In this document: piece after piece, positions 33,913-45,340 of the stretch
Position numbering within the stretch: the first letter of the stretch is position 1
Layout: each line of letters opens with the position of its first letter
Source of the DNA: Areca catechu
Lineage: Eukaryota > Streptophyta > Magnoliopsida > Arecales > Arecaceae
Reading direction: 5' to 3'
DNA: 64,000 nt
NCBI GenBank assembly: GCA_021397845.1
Contig: CM038043.1
Location: 32,115,501 to 32,179,500 of the forward strand
Made by a program: the position numbers and the translations under genes
The notes under the pieces: model-generated
Database searches by the model: none
The model's input: only the letters and a program-made list of their open reading frames with translations
What the model was told of the DNA's origin: nothing

Positions 33913-34200
33913 ATTGTTTTGTAGGGATGTCTTGTGGCCACAAGTATAAAGAAAAGATGGTATCTGGATAGCGGCTGTTCAAGACACATTACAGGTGATG
34001 CTGATCAATTCTTCACTCTAGAACAAAAGGATGGTGGAATGGTAACATTTGGTGACAATAGAAAAGGAAGGATAATCAATATTGGTAAAATCAAAATTAC
34101 TCCTACATTTATTGAAAATGTGTTACTTGTAAAAAAGTTAAAGCATAATCTATTGAGTATTAGTCAGCATGTGACATTGGTTTTAATCTATTCTTCAAGT
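33913..34200 (+). pseudogene. SIRE-like protease
   Basis: RWYLDSGCSRHITGDADQF contains the DSG active site. Then MVTFGDNRKGRIINIGKI and VLLVKKLKHNLLSISQ. The frame breaks after SISQ at about 34165. Confidence 0.85.
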
Positions 34201-35165
34201 CATCAATGTGTATAGTAGTTGATCCACTTGATTCTAGTACTAAATTCATTGGACACAGACTTGGTAATATTTATGTAGTAGATCTTAATGATCTAGCTAT
34301 GTCAAGTAATACAAGTCTTGTAGCAATGAATGACAAGAGCAAGGAATCAAGTTTACTATGGCATAGACGACTTGGTCATGCTAGTATGGACACAATAGCT
34401 AAACTTATTATAAAAGATTTAGTCAAAGGTTTGCCGAAATTTAAAGTTAATTTTGATTATCTTTGCGATGCTTGTCAATGAGAAAAACAAGTTAGGGGAA
34501 GTTTTAAATCCAAAAACATTGTTTCTACAACTAGACCCTTAGAGCAACTTCACATGGACTTATTTGGACCTACTAGGACTACCAGCCTAGGTGGTATGAA
34601 ATATGGACTTGTGATTGTAGATAACTTTTCAAGATACATATGGATTTTGTTTATTACACATAAAGATGAAACTTTTAATGTATTCAAAAATTTTTATAAA
34701 AGAGTTACAAATTTGAAAAATTTATCTGTCATTTTAATTCATAGTGATCATGGCATCGAATTTGAAAATCAGTATTTTGATCACTTTTGCACAAAGCACG
34801 GTATTGATCATAACATTTCTGCACCTAGAACACCACAGCAAAATGGTGTTATAGAGAGAAAGAATCGTACTTTGGAAGAGATGTCCAAAACAATGATTTG
34901 TGAAGAAAATCTTCCAAAATACTTTTGGGCAGAAGCTGTGAATACCGCATGCTATATTTTAAATAGAGTTTTGATTAGACCTATTATCAAAAAAACCCCT
35001 ATGAGCTTTGGAACAATAGAAAACCAAATAATAAATATTTTCATGTCTTCGGATGCAAATGTTTTGTTCTCAATAATGGAAAAGACAATCTTGGTAAATT
35101 TGATGCAAAATCCGATGAGGCTATTTTTCTTGGATATTCTTTAAATAGTAAAGCCTATCGAGTTT
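34201..35165 (+). pseudogene. SIRE-like integrase
   Basis: The pre-integrase part has LLWHRRLGHASMDTIAKL and the CDACQ zinc ligand pair, followed by TGA at 34480. The core has D in LHMDLFGP, D in LIHSDHGIEFEN and E in PQQNGVIERKNRTLEEM: the full D,D,E set. Then LPKYFWAEAVNTACYILNR. A frameshift follows near 35025. Confidence 0.88.
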
Positions 35166-36410
35166 TCAATAAAAGAACTTTGACTGTTGAAGAATCTATT
35201 TATGTTATTTTTAATGAATCTGACATTATATCTTCGAGAAAGGAAGATTTTGCTGATGATGATGCAGGTACTTTACATCATGGAATGAAAGACTTGACCC
35301 TCAAAGAAAAACAATCAAGTGAACCACATGAAGAAGAGGTGAGTAAAAAGCATGATGATATACCTAAAGAATGGAGGTATGTACAATCACACCCTAAAGA
35401 ATTAATTATAGGAGACCCATCTCAAGGTGTTAAAATTAGATCTATACATAGAGATGTACATGATTTAATTTCTTTTGTTTCATATGTAGAACCACACAAT
35501 ATAGAAGAAGCTGAAACTGATCCTAATTGGATATTAGCAATGCATGATGAATTAAACCAATTTAGGAGAAATAATGTTTGGACCCTAGTAGAAAGATCCA
35601 ATGATCATCCTGTTAGAGGCACTAAGTGGGTTTATAGAAATAAACTAGATGAAGATGGTAATGTAATTTGAAATAAGGCTAGACTGGTTGCACAAGGATA
35701 TAATCAAGAAGAAGGAATAGATTTTGATGAAACCTATGTACCAGTAGCTAAATTAGAAGCCATTAGATTGCTACTAGCTTATGCATATTTTATGAATTTC
35801 AAGTTATTTCAAATGGATGTAAAGAGTGCTTTTTTGAATAATTTTTTATCTGAAGAAGTTTCTATTAAGCAACCTCCTAGTTTTATCGATCATACTATTT
35901 CAAATTATGTTTTCAAACTGAATAAAGCTTTGTATGGTCTGAAACAGGCACCTAGAGCCTGGTATGATAGACTAAGTAAATTTTTAATTGCAAATAATTT
36001 TTAAGAGGTAGTGTTGACACCACATTGTTTATTCAAAGAAAGAAGAATAATATTTTAGTTGTTTAAATATATGTTGATGACATTATCTTTGGATCTACTG
36101 ATGAATCTTTGTGTCAAGATTTTGCTAAGCTAATACAGGGAGAATTCGAAATGAGCTTGATGGGTGAGCTGAGTTACGTTCTTGGACTTCAAATCAAACA
36201 AACAAAAGAAGGTATCCTGATCAACCAGGCCAAGTATATCAAAGAGATAATCAAGAAATTTGGCATGGAATCAAGCAAAGTATGTAGAACACCCATGAGT
36301 CCTGCATATAGACTGGATAAAGATGAAAATGGCACAAATGTTGATCAAAAGCTGTACCGAGGTATGATCGGTTCATTACTTTATTTGATAGCTAATAGAC
36401 CTGATATACT
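35166..36410 (+). pseudogene. SIRE-like reverse transcriptase
   Basis: NWILAMHDELNQFRRNNVWT and GTKWVYRNKLDEDGNVI precede TGA at 35669, in place of an Arg codon. Then ARLVAQGYNQEEGIDFDETY, FQMDVKSAFLNN, KALYGLKQAPRAWYDRL, a stop at 36002 and another at 36065, then the catalytic YVDDIIFGST (about 36069). It continues SLMGELSYVLGLQIKQ. At least three stops, so inactive. Confidence 0.9.
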
Positions 36411-37012
36411 ATTTAGTATTTGTATGTGTGCACGTTTTCAATCTAATCCTAAAGAATCACACATCATGGATGTTAAGAAAATTATTAAATATCTGAAAGG
36501 TACATGTAATGTAGGCTTATGGTATTCTAAACACACATCATTGAAGTTAATTAATTATTCTGATGTTGATTATGGAGGATGTAAAATAGATAGAAAGAGC
36601 ACAAGTGGCACCTGTCAATTTCTAGATGTTAACTTGATTTCTTGGCATTGTCGCAAACAGAACTCTATGGCACTATCTACTGCTGAAGCAGAATATGTAG
36701 CTGTTGGGAGCTATTGTGCTCAAGTGTTGTGGATCAAGCAACAACTAGAAGATTATGGTGTTGTCCAATCTAAAATTCCTATTAAATGTGATAATACTAG
36801 TGCTATTAATTTATCTAAAAATTCAATTCAGCACTCATGAACTAAGCATATTGAAATTCGATATCATTTTATTCATGATCATATTTTAAACAATGTTGTG
36901 GAACTTGAATTTGTACCTATTGAAGACCAACTAGCGGACATTTTTACTAAACCATTAAGTTTAGATAGATTTGAAAAAATTATAGGAGAATTAGGGCTAT
37001 GTGACCCATTCT
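36411..37012 (+). pseudogene. SIRE-like RNase H
   Basis: Tail of pol: YLKGTCNVGLWYSKHTS, DVDYGGCKIDRKSTSGTCQF, LSTAEAEYVAVG, WIKQQLEDYGV. TGA at 36838 (Arg codon in relatives) precedes TKHIEIRYHFIHDHI and the end DIFTKPL. Stop at 37012. Confidence 0.88.
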
Positions 37013-37359
37013 AAACCTATTTGACCTAATTTTTGAAAATTAAGAAAAAATTATTTAGAAATTTCAAATTTTTCTTTAGAGCATAGGACAACCTATTTTA
37101 GGTTCAAGAAACCTTTAGAAACCGAGTTTGACCTATTTTGACCTTTAGATTGGATTTTCGCTCGAGCCGACTCGAGTTATTTAGGTGCTCGGCGAGCTGA
37201 TTCGAAGGTCGGGCTGAAGCTTTTTTAATAGGGTTTCAAGGTTTCCTATTCATTGTATTTTTAGGTTTTGACCATTCTCTCCTAGCCGACTCCTCACTCC
37301 ACTCTAGGAGACATTCCAAAAACCCTCTCAAATCCCTCCAATCCTTCAATCCTAACACA
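37013..37359 (+). other. Spacer between pol and the 3' ORF
   Basis: No ORF. It contains further GAGCCGACTC-like motifs near 37163 and 37280, echoing the LTR cluster. Confidence 0.5.
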
Positions 37360-38496
37360 ATGGCACCTCGCAAGGCTGTGGCAAAGAAAGCTAGAAGGGT
37401 AGTTCGGTCTGTGGCAGAAGAACGGAGGACCAAGAGGTGGTTAGATACTTCTATTCTGGAAGAAGAGCAACCTATTGAGCAAGAAGAAGAGCTTCAAGCA
37501 CCCCGGCAAGTAATTCCTATGGAAAATCGATAGGTAACCCCGGGTAGATGTATAGATTTTCATTTTCTAGAGCAAGAACAACTTCATATAGGTGATTGGC
37601 TTGAAAAACAAGGCTGGAAGGACTTTTGTTTATTGAATGTTCCAACTTATCCAAATCTAGTTCGTCAGTTTTTTGAGAACATGTCATTGGGAGCTTTTCA
37701 TTTGGAAGGAACAGTAAAAGGGAAGCACATAGAGGTAAGTGAGCAGAAGCTTTCAAGTTTACTTAAAATACCAAAGGAAGGAGAGTGTTATTTGGTTATA
37801 AAAGAGAAGATGAAGATCCTTAGACTTATATTGGAAAGATCTAATATGAAGGGCATTATACATGTAAGTGCAAATCAGCTTTCATTGGAAATGAGGCTGT
37901 TGCACAATATCATTAGCAAGATTTTCTTACTCCGGATGGGGAGATTTGATTGGGTCAATGAGCGTGACCTAATGTTTATGAGACGACTGATTGAGGGGGA
38001 GCCCCTCAACCTGCCATTTATTATGATTTCTCAGATGAGGGAGGCAGCATGTAGGGCACGGGCTTGTTTGCCTTACGGGATAATGTTTACACTGTTATTC
38101 CAGGATGCTCATGTTGATCTTACTGGAGAGGATAGCCGTCTATTGCTGCATATTGATAGGTACACTACTAAATCCCTTACCAGGATGGGATTTATTAAAG
38201 TTGTTGGCAGTTGGATCAGGAAGACATCAGGTGTTCCTGTAGCACATTCAGAGGATTCAGATGATGATGCACAGGCTGCTCAAGGACATGGTGAGGAGAC
38301 TGAGGCACAAATTGATGAGGCTGGACCATCCAAGCCAACTCCTACTACACCTCACTCACCAGTCAGGACTCCTACTGCTGCTAGACATGATACAGAGGAC
38401 AGACTTCAGAGAGTCTTGGAGGAGATTTCTTATCTCAGGACTGACACTGACAGGAGGATTAGTTCACTTCAATCTGAGATGCAGCATGGATTTTAG
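37360..38496 (+). pseudogene. SIRE-like extra 3' ORF (putative plant transposon protein type)
   Basis: The ATG at 37360 opens MAPRKAVAKKARRVVRSVAE, a very basic start. One in-frame TAG (37531-37533) is followed by GDWLEKQGWKDFCLLN and a further 287-codon open section from 37633. The middle is globular: YPNLVRQFFENMSLGAFH, then LLHNIISKIFLLRMGRFDW and RACLPYGIMFTLLFQ. This resembles the 'putative plant transposon protein' domain found downstream of pol in plant retroelements. The end is acidic, then Pro/Thr-rich, then a coiled coil (LQRVLEEISYLRTDTDRRI). TAG at 38494 may again replace Gln. Function unknown. It is less damaged than gag-pol. Confidence 0.65.
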
Positions 38497-38912
38497 GAGA
38501 TCATGACCATATTGAGACAGCTTTCTACGGCCAGCCAGCACGCACCTTCGACTTCCACAGCACCTTGGCACTATCTTTTGATCCACCCTCTGTCAGACCT
38601 ACACCTATCATTATATCGTCAGAGTCCAAAGCCAAAGTTAAAGCTAAAACTAAAGTGACTAGAACATCTACTCCTCCTAGGACTAGGATTAGGATCTCCG
38701 CCCTTGGTTCCCCAAGTTCAAACCTAGTCCAGGTATTCTAGAAGTTGGTTCCTCCTCTGATGAGGAAGAACCAAATAGTGATGATCCTAGCATATCATTT
38801 TGATATTAGGATTTTATCTTGTTATCTTGGGACTCTATGTTGTTATGTTTTAGTTGTTGTGATACAATTTTGTTGTGCCAAGGCACATATGTAATGTATC
38901 ACATTTGTACTA

Positions 38913-38943
<31 letters not shown>

Positions 38944-39562
38944 CGAGATCACTTTTTATGGTACATGTCTATTCTTTTATGCTACATATCTTAAAATATT
39001 ATGAATGAATGTTCTCTCGTATGCCTTTTGTTGATGACAAAAAGGGGGAGAAGGTTGATTGTGCATGAAAATGAATGCAATGATATGATATAAATATGAT
39101 ATGAGAAGGTTGATTGTGCATGAAAATGAATGCAATGATATGATATGAATATGATATAAATGTTCAATCTGAAAAAGCTATGTTGATTCATGGAAATTGC
39201 TTGGAAATTGTTTATAATAAGCTATATGAATGGTTGATTTATTGAAACTTGATGAAATACTTTTACAAATAGTAAGGGGGAGCTTTACTTCAAAGTTTCA
39301 TAAGTTTTGATACATATTGATACTCTTGAAACATTCTGTGTTGATACATCATGTTTCGATACACATTGTTCATTTGATATGAAAAATTCAATGTATCGAT
39401 ACATATGATACTTTATAGTATTCAGTTTTATATATATGATATATTTGATACATTGTGGCACATAGTGTTGATAACACACACAAATTTGAATATGCTGCAA
39501 TTGTAAAGTGCTTTAATTTTTAATCATGTCCGGTGTTTTGTCATCATCAAAAAGGGGGAGAT
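38497..39562 (+). other. SIRE-like 3' untranslated region and polypurine tract
   Basis: Decayed end of the 3' ORF to about 38800, then AT-rich. A (TA)n run at 38919-38943. A 55-bp direct duplication (39049-39103 and 39104-39158, starting AGAAGGTTGATTGTGC). Two purine tracts, AAAAAGGGGGAG at 39039 and AAAAAGGGGGAGATT at 39548-39562; the second abuts the LTR and is the PPT. Confidence 0.65.
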
Positions 39563-39884
39563 TGTTGACCCCTGGAATGATTTTGATGATCACAAAATAT
39601 TGGAGCATGTATTTGATACTAATTCTTTTCAATTATTTAAGAAGTTTTGCAGGAAATTGGTTACCTTAAGTATAAAATGGTTTTCAAACTGATTGGAAGG
39701 TAATTCAATTATGTATAAAGATTTATGAGCTTAAACTTGTAAAAGCCCTAAACTTATCAATCTTGTAATCTTGTATACGGGCTGAAAAATTGTAAAAATT
39801 ATAAGGTATGTAGATTAGCTTCTAGTTGATTCAATGTTGAAGATTTTTGGAGAAGCTTGAAGCATCTTTTTTGAAGATTTGCGA
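39563..39884 (+). repeat. SIRE-like 3' LTR, truncated
   Basis: Matches 30523-30848 closely and stops within AGATTTGC. The GCCGAC cluster, TATA and U5 are missing. It runs without TSD into A3 leader sequence. Confidence 0.85.
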
Positions 39885-42146
39885 GAGAGTAGCTGACTAG
39901 ACCTAGAGTCCAAAACTAAGGGCTCAATTAGAGTAGCAAGATAGCCTATAATAACCCTGTACTCAGCCAAGCAGGTGTAAGGGGAGTGTTAGGTCCCTGA
40001 TTGCCAATCCTAGACACCAATCAGAGATTGGCCAGGTAGGCGGACCAGCATACAAGCCCTTCGAGATTGAATCCCTAAACCACCGTTCTAGACACTGAGC
40101 ATAAAGCACACATAGGTTAGCTTGACACAATGATCTGACACTTAGTCTGGACCCGACCAGTTGGTGTCCCTAGCCCACTAGGATAAATTAAGTCTAGTTA
40201 ATTTTAGGTTAAGGCTTGGGACCGAATGCAAGGGATATGGTTTTGGGCTAAGGAGAGGTAATCAAATCCTCCCCCCATCTGATATAGCAAGAGTACCCTT
40301 AAAAGTAAATTATGCAATGATGGCAGGCAGATGAGGATGCAAATTAGGGTTTAGATGTTTTTGGTATTTTTGGAGAATATGTAAATTTTTTTTATTTTGG
40401 TATTTTCTTAAATAGAAGAAAACTTGCAAATTATGGCCTAATATGCAGGAAATATACTAAAATTAAAAAATAGGCAAAAGATGCTAAACAAAATCCTAAA
40501 ATCATCAAACTTGTCTTGCTGAAAAAAAACAGAGCCAAAAATTTGCAGGCTGTATTTCGGCTTGCAGAAAATTCACAGGCCGAACTAAAGTCTGAAAAGA
40601 TTCTGAGAATTACTATGAATTATGATCAATCCAAAAAAATAAATTTCAGAATTTTTGGAATTTTGATCAGGGAGAAAAATTTTAAATAATAGAGTATATA
40701 CGGACTGAAAAATTGCAGAAAATAAGCCCTAATCTAAGCTTTGATACCAAATGATGCGGGACTAATATGCATGCAATTCTTTTTATATGTTTTATATGTG
40801 GGGTTAGGTGATTAATTCCCGAATTTTAGATCAAAATTAATTATAGGGAATTTTGTATGAATTTTTGAAGCCAAGCATGCATATTAGAACCTAGAAAAGT
40901 ACTAAAGAAGGATCGCCGGGACTGAGAAGCCTCGGTTAGGGCAAGTTCTCCTACAATATAAAGACTGGAGGTAGAGGGGGTGTACCTGACAATGTCTGAA
41001 GCACCCAGTGAAGATCGTAGTGAAGGGATCTCTCATTTCTCAATGGATGCGGCCTGGAAAATCGAGCCAAAGACCCGCAGATACCCGGCTTTTTGCTCGG
41101 TGGTCCGATTGAGGCTTGGCTGGAGTTGTTAGATTCGTAGGAACTCGGGGACCTACAAATGACCTATCAGGGGTTAGAAAACTCAGAAGAAATCAAGAAA
41201 ACAAAGGAACATAGCAAAGGGAAGAAAGTTTTGGAGGGGGCTGGAAGGATGGTTGGCGGCAGGAAGATGATTGCAAACACCAGGAAGAAGAACTCTCAAA
41301 CCCCTTTATGCACACAGCAGGGTAATCACACAAAACAATATAAGAACTCAAGGTTTATTTCATATCAAAAATCTCCCTTCATACAAGAGGCTAGGGTCCT
41401 TTAAATAGACCCTTAACCTTGGGCTCCAAGTAAGGGCACATTAGTCTTTACATAAGAATCCTTTTCCCTCTCAAACCCTAGCTAGAAAATAAGGAAACAT
41501 TAGGTAGAAAAATCCCTAAAAATTCTCTTGACATGGCCAACAGTCCAAGGATGCCTAGGGGGGCGTGTTGGGCTTCTAAGAGCAGCAAGAGGCCAGCCCA
41601 AAGGGGCTCGGGCGCATGGGTTTGGGCCTTTGGAAGCTGGGGTGGCCTGGTAGCCATGTAGCAGGAATATTCCCTGGTATCTTGCTTCTTAGGGGCTTGG
41701 GCTTGGCGCCTGGGCTTGATTTCTTCGGGCTAGGATGCAGATGGACCTCTAAAATCATGGATGCCTTGGTCTATGAATATACTTTGGCATTTAGAAGGGA
41801 ATCTGGGCATCTGGAAGGCATCTGCAATGAATCAGGGTTTCTGATTTTTCTCCTGGGATCTTCAAATCTTCAAGCTGGGTTGGACTTGGGCTAAACTTCC
41901 ATGTCTTCAATCTAGTTAGACTTGGTCTTCACTTGTATGATGTGGTCTTGAGTTTTCAGTATGCTTGGACAGGACTCAAAAAAATAAAATTAGCTATACA
42001 TGAGCTGACTAGCATTGGACTGAACTAGCTCAATAGGAGTTGACTAGTATAGAACTGAAATAACCACTTAAAAGACTCAAATAACAACTAAAATAGACTC
42101 AGATGGACTAAGCCCTTATTACAGATGGACTCATAAATTATTGATC
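39885..42146 (-). mobile_element. A3: fragment of a family A element (leader and 5' LTR)
   Basis: On the minus strand, the LTR (40752-42146), PBS (GCTTTGATACCA, 40738-40749) and leader down to about 39889, at the position where A2 gag would start. Everything beyond is gone, and the LTR lacks its first 60 bp or so. Both ends are therefore deletion or recombination junctions. ORFs inside it are LTR sequence. Confidence 0.85.
40752..42146 (-). repeat. A3 5' LTR, truncated at its U3 end
   Basis: Starts TGATGCGGGACTAATATGC beside the PBS. It follows the A2 LTR to TAAATTATTGATC, then switches to family C at 42147. Confidence 0.85.
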
Positions 42147-43541
42147 CCTCCCGAAGGGGTCACAGCACCAGCTACCCTGAGCATAAAGCTACCCTCCCGA
42201 AGGGGTCACAGCACCAGCTATCCTGAGCATAAAGCTACCCTCCCGAAGGGGTCACAGCACCAGCTACCCCGAGCTCTCATCAAACCCATAATGCACACAG
42301 CAGGGCTCTCACATAGATGCGCTAGGATGACTCTCGAAGGACACGAGGGGATAAAGAAGACGAGATAGGAGATAATTAGGATGCTCATCGAACCCATAAT
42401 GCACACAGCAGGGAACGCCTCACACCCCTCTTCGAACCTATAATGCACACAGTAGAGAATGAAGGAAAACGGGCCTCAGCCCAGAACCAAACCAACCCAA
42501 AAATCTATATCAAATCATCTCTCTCTTACAGGGGGAGAGGGGGTCTTTATATAGAAAAACCAAAACCCTCGATTTGTTAGCCCCTAAGAAAACTAAAAAA
42601 GGAAAATAAATTACATCGAAATTTGTGTTGCATCAAAAGTGGTGCTGATCTGCTTTGAGAAGTGTGTCGGCTTGATGATCTGCTCCAGAAAGCATGCTGC
42701 TCTGAAATATGGGTTGCTCTGAAATCCGTGCAACTCCACCATGGCCGTGCGAAGGATGGATCATCCGACGGAGCACACGGCCGGCGATCGAAAAGCAGGC
42801 GATGGACGGGGCCGGCTGACGGCCAGCGGCAGCCACAGGCGAGGCGGCACATGGTTGGGCACGGCACGCCCAGCATGCCGTTTGGTCTCCCACGGCCGTG
42901 GGAGACCTCCCGAGCATCGGGAATGGCCGGTGGACGGCGGGGGAGGCCGGGGATGACGGGACGGTGTCCGGCGGATAGGCGGGCGACGGTGGCGGTGTCA
43001 GGTGGTGGGCAGCGGCGCCACACGGCCGCATGCGGGCTAACGGATGCCTCCCGCATCCATTCGTCTTCCCACGAGCGTGGGCAGCGGCAGACCCCACCGG
43101 CGGCCGGGCGAGGGCAGGCGGGCGACGGGAACGGCGACGGGCAGCGAGCCGGCGGCGGCAACGGCGGCCGTGGGCCATGGCGGGCGGACGCCTCCGCGTC
43201 CGTTCGGCTTCCCACAGGCATGGGCGGTGGCGGCATTAGCGGCGGTTTCTCTGGTGAGGGCGGGGGTCAGTGAGCTTCGGCGGCGGTCCGGCGGGGGCGG
43301 CCGGAGGGCGGGCGGCCCGAATCTGGGGCCGGAAGGGCGGTGGGCTAGGGTTCAGAACTTTTAAAGAATTCACGGGAGAAAGGTTGCAGGAGGTGGAATA
43401 AAGCTGGGATAACTCGAGGATAAACCGAGAACAAAACCAGAATAGTAGGGATAGGTGGAATAGCGGGTTAGGAAAAATAAAAAAATTCTGAGAAAATAAG
43501 AAAAAATAGAAAAATTTTGGACCTGCCCTGGATCCCCATCA
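42147..43541 (-). repeat. Family C LTR 1 (truncated)
   Basis: Has the 46-bp tandem repeats (CCCTCCCGAAGGGGTCACAG phrase, three copies at 42147-42285), the minus-strand TATA (plus CTTTATATA, 42545-42553), the GC-rich U3 (about 42720-43340) and the end GGATCCCCATCA. About 240 bp of U5 are missing at the left. Confidence 0.85.
42884..42907. repeat. 24-bp palindrome in family C U3
   Basis: A perfect inverted repeat centred on CACGGCCGTG and flanked by GGTCTCC and GGAGACC. Perfect again at 44596-44619, and with one mismatch at 46357-46380. Weaker CCCACG-N2-CGTGGG-like copies follow near 43070 and 43208. Confidence 0.75.
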
Positions 43542-43625
43542 TTCTCCTCGACCGCGAAGAACTCGACTCCATCGAGTTCGAAAAATGGAGCACACCCTAA
43601 ATCCATAACTAGCTCTGATACCAAA
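43542..43625 (-). other. Family C internal region 1 (84 bp)
   Basis: Plus strand: PPT complement TTCTCCTC at the left, a hairpin with GAACTCGA and TCGAGTTC arms (43558-43578), then PBS GCTCTGATACCA (43612-43623). Nothing else is present. Confidence 0.8.
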
Positions 43626-45256
43626 TGATGCAGGACAAAAAAATCGATGTAACCTGGTTATTTGGAAAACAGTGAAACAACTAAACAAACTAGGACTGTG
43701 GGAGGACTAAGAAGCCTCCCGAGACTAGGGCATATTGACACTAAAATTTTAAGACAGCTGATCTCTTTTGTTTTCAATTTTTTATGGGTGGATGTGATGA
43801 ACGAAGGATGAAGATGGGGGACCAGGAAGTGGAACTCATGGCCCTGAGACTCACTCTAGCGAGGGATGCACATAGAAAGTCAGGGGTCAAAGCCTAAAGC
43901 TACCCTTCCGAGGGATCACAGCACCAGCTACCCTGAGCATAAAGCTACCCTCCCGAAGGGGTCACAACACCAGCTACCCCGAGCTCTCATCGAACCCATA
44001 ATGCACACAGCAGGGCTCTCACATAGATGCGCTAGGATGACTCTCGAAGGACACGAGGGGATAAAGAAGACGAGATAGGGGATAACTAGGATGCTCATCG
44101 AACCCATAATGCACACAGCAGGGAACGCCTCACACCCCTCATCGAACCTATGATGCACACAGCAGAGAACGAAGGAAAACGGGCCTCAGCCCAGAACCAG
44201 AACCAACCCAAAAATCTATATCAAATCATCTCTCTCTTACAGGGGGAGAGGGGGCCTTTATATAGAAAAACCAAAACCCTCAGTTTCTTAGCCCCTAAGA
44301 AAACTAAAATAGGAAAATAAATTACATCAAAATTCATGTTGCATCAAAAGTGGTGCTGATCTGCTCTGAGAAGTGTGTCGGCTTGATGATCTGCTCCAGA
44401 AAGCATGCTGCTCTGAAATATGGGTTGCTCTGAAATCCATGCAACTCCACTCACGGCCATGCGGAGGATGGATCGTCCGATGGAGAACACGGTCGACGAT
44501 CGAAAAGCAGGCGATGGATGGGGCCGACGGACGGCCAGCGGCAACCGCAGGCGAGGCGGCACATGGTCTGGCACGGCACGCCCAGCGTGCCGTTTGGTCT
44601 CCCACGGCCGTGGGAGACCTCCCGGGTGCCGGGAATGGCCGGTGGACGGCGGGGGAGGCCGGGGATGACGGGACGGTGGCCGGCGGACAAGCGAGCGGCG
44701 GCGGCATCAGGCGGTGGGCGACGACGCCACACGGCCGCATGCGGACAGACGGACGCCTCCCGCGTCCGTTCGTCTTCCCATGGGCGTGGGTGGCGGCAGA
44801 CCCCACCGGCGGCCGGGCGAGGGCAGGCGGGCGGCGGGAACGGCGGCGGGCAGCGAGTCGGCGGCGGCGGTGGCAGCGGCGGCCATGGGTCGTGGCGGGC
44901 AGACGCCTCCGCATCCGTTCGGCTTCCACGGGCGTGGGTGGCGGCGGCAGTGGCGGCGGTTTCTCCAGTGAGGGCGGGGGCCGACGAGCTTCGACGGCGG
45001 TCTGGCGGGGGCGGCCGAAGGACGGGCGGCTCGGATCTGGTGCTGGAGGGGCGGTGGGCTTGGGTTCGAAACTTTTAAAAAATTCACAGGAGAAAGGTTG
45101 CAGGAGGTGGAATAAAGCTGGGATAACTCGGGGATAAACCGAGAACAAAACCAGAATAGCAGGGATAGGTGGAATAGCGGGATAGGAAAAATAAAAAAAT
45201 TCTGAAAAAATAAGAAAAAATAGAAAAATACCCAGACCTGCCCTAGATCCCCATCA
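43626..45256 (-). repeat. Family C LTR 2
   Basis: 1,631 bp, TGATGCAGGACA to GATCCCCATCA. Tandem repeats near 43896-43990, TATA complement at 44256-44264, GC-rich U3 at about 44440-45060. Confidence 0.88.
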
Positions 45257-45340
45257 TTCTCCTCGACCGCGAAGAACTTGACTCCGTCGAGTTCGAAAAA
45301 TGGAGCACACCCTAAATCCATAACTAGCTTTGATACTAAA
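45257..45340 (-). other. Family C internal region 2 (84 bp)
   Basis: Same length and layout as region 1. The hairpin arms are GAACTTGA and TCGAGTTC (one G-T pair). The PBS is GCTTTGATACTA (45327-45338), with two changes from the consensus. Confidence 0.8.

Larger units (their letters stand above)
30523..39884 (+). mobile_element. SIRE/Maximus-like Ty1/copia element, 3' LTR truncated
   Basis: The 5' LTR (30523-32095), PBS, gag, protease, integrase, RT and RNase H in copia order, then an extra 3' ORF, PPT and the first 322 bp of the 3' LTR. The extra ORF, long LTR and PPT AAAAGGGGGAGATT point to the SIRE/Maximus group. At least eight stops or shifts break gag-pol. The 3' LTR stops at about 39884 and runs into A3, so the right TSD is lost. 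Confidence 0.9.

Noticed and set aside
42577..45148. Long Ala/Arg/Pro/Gly-rich ORFs on both strands (up to 273 codons)
   Set aside because: They lie in the GC-rich U3 of family C LTRs, are open on both strands at once, and cross LTR borders; no conserved frame between the three copies was evident.
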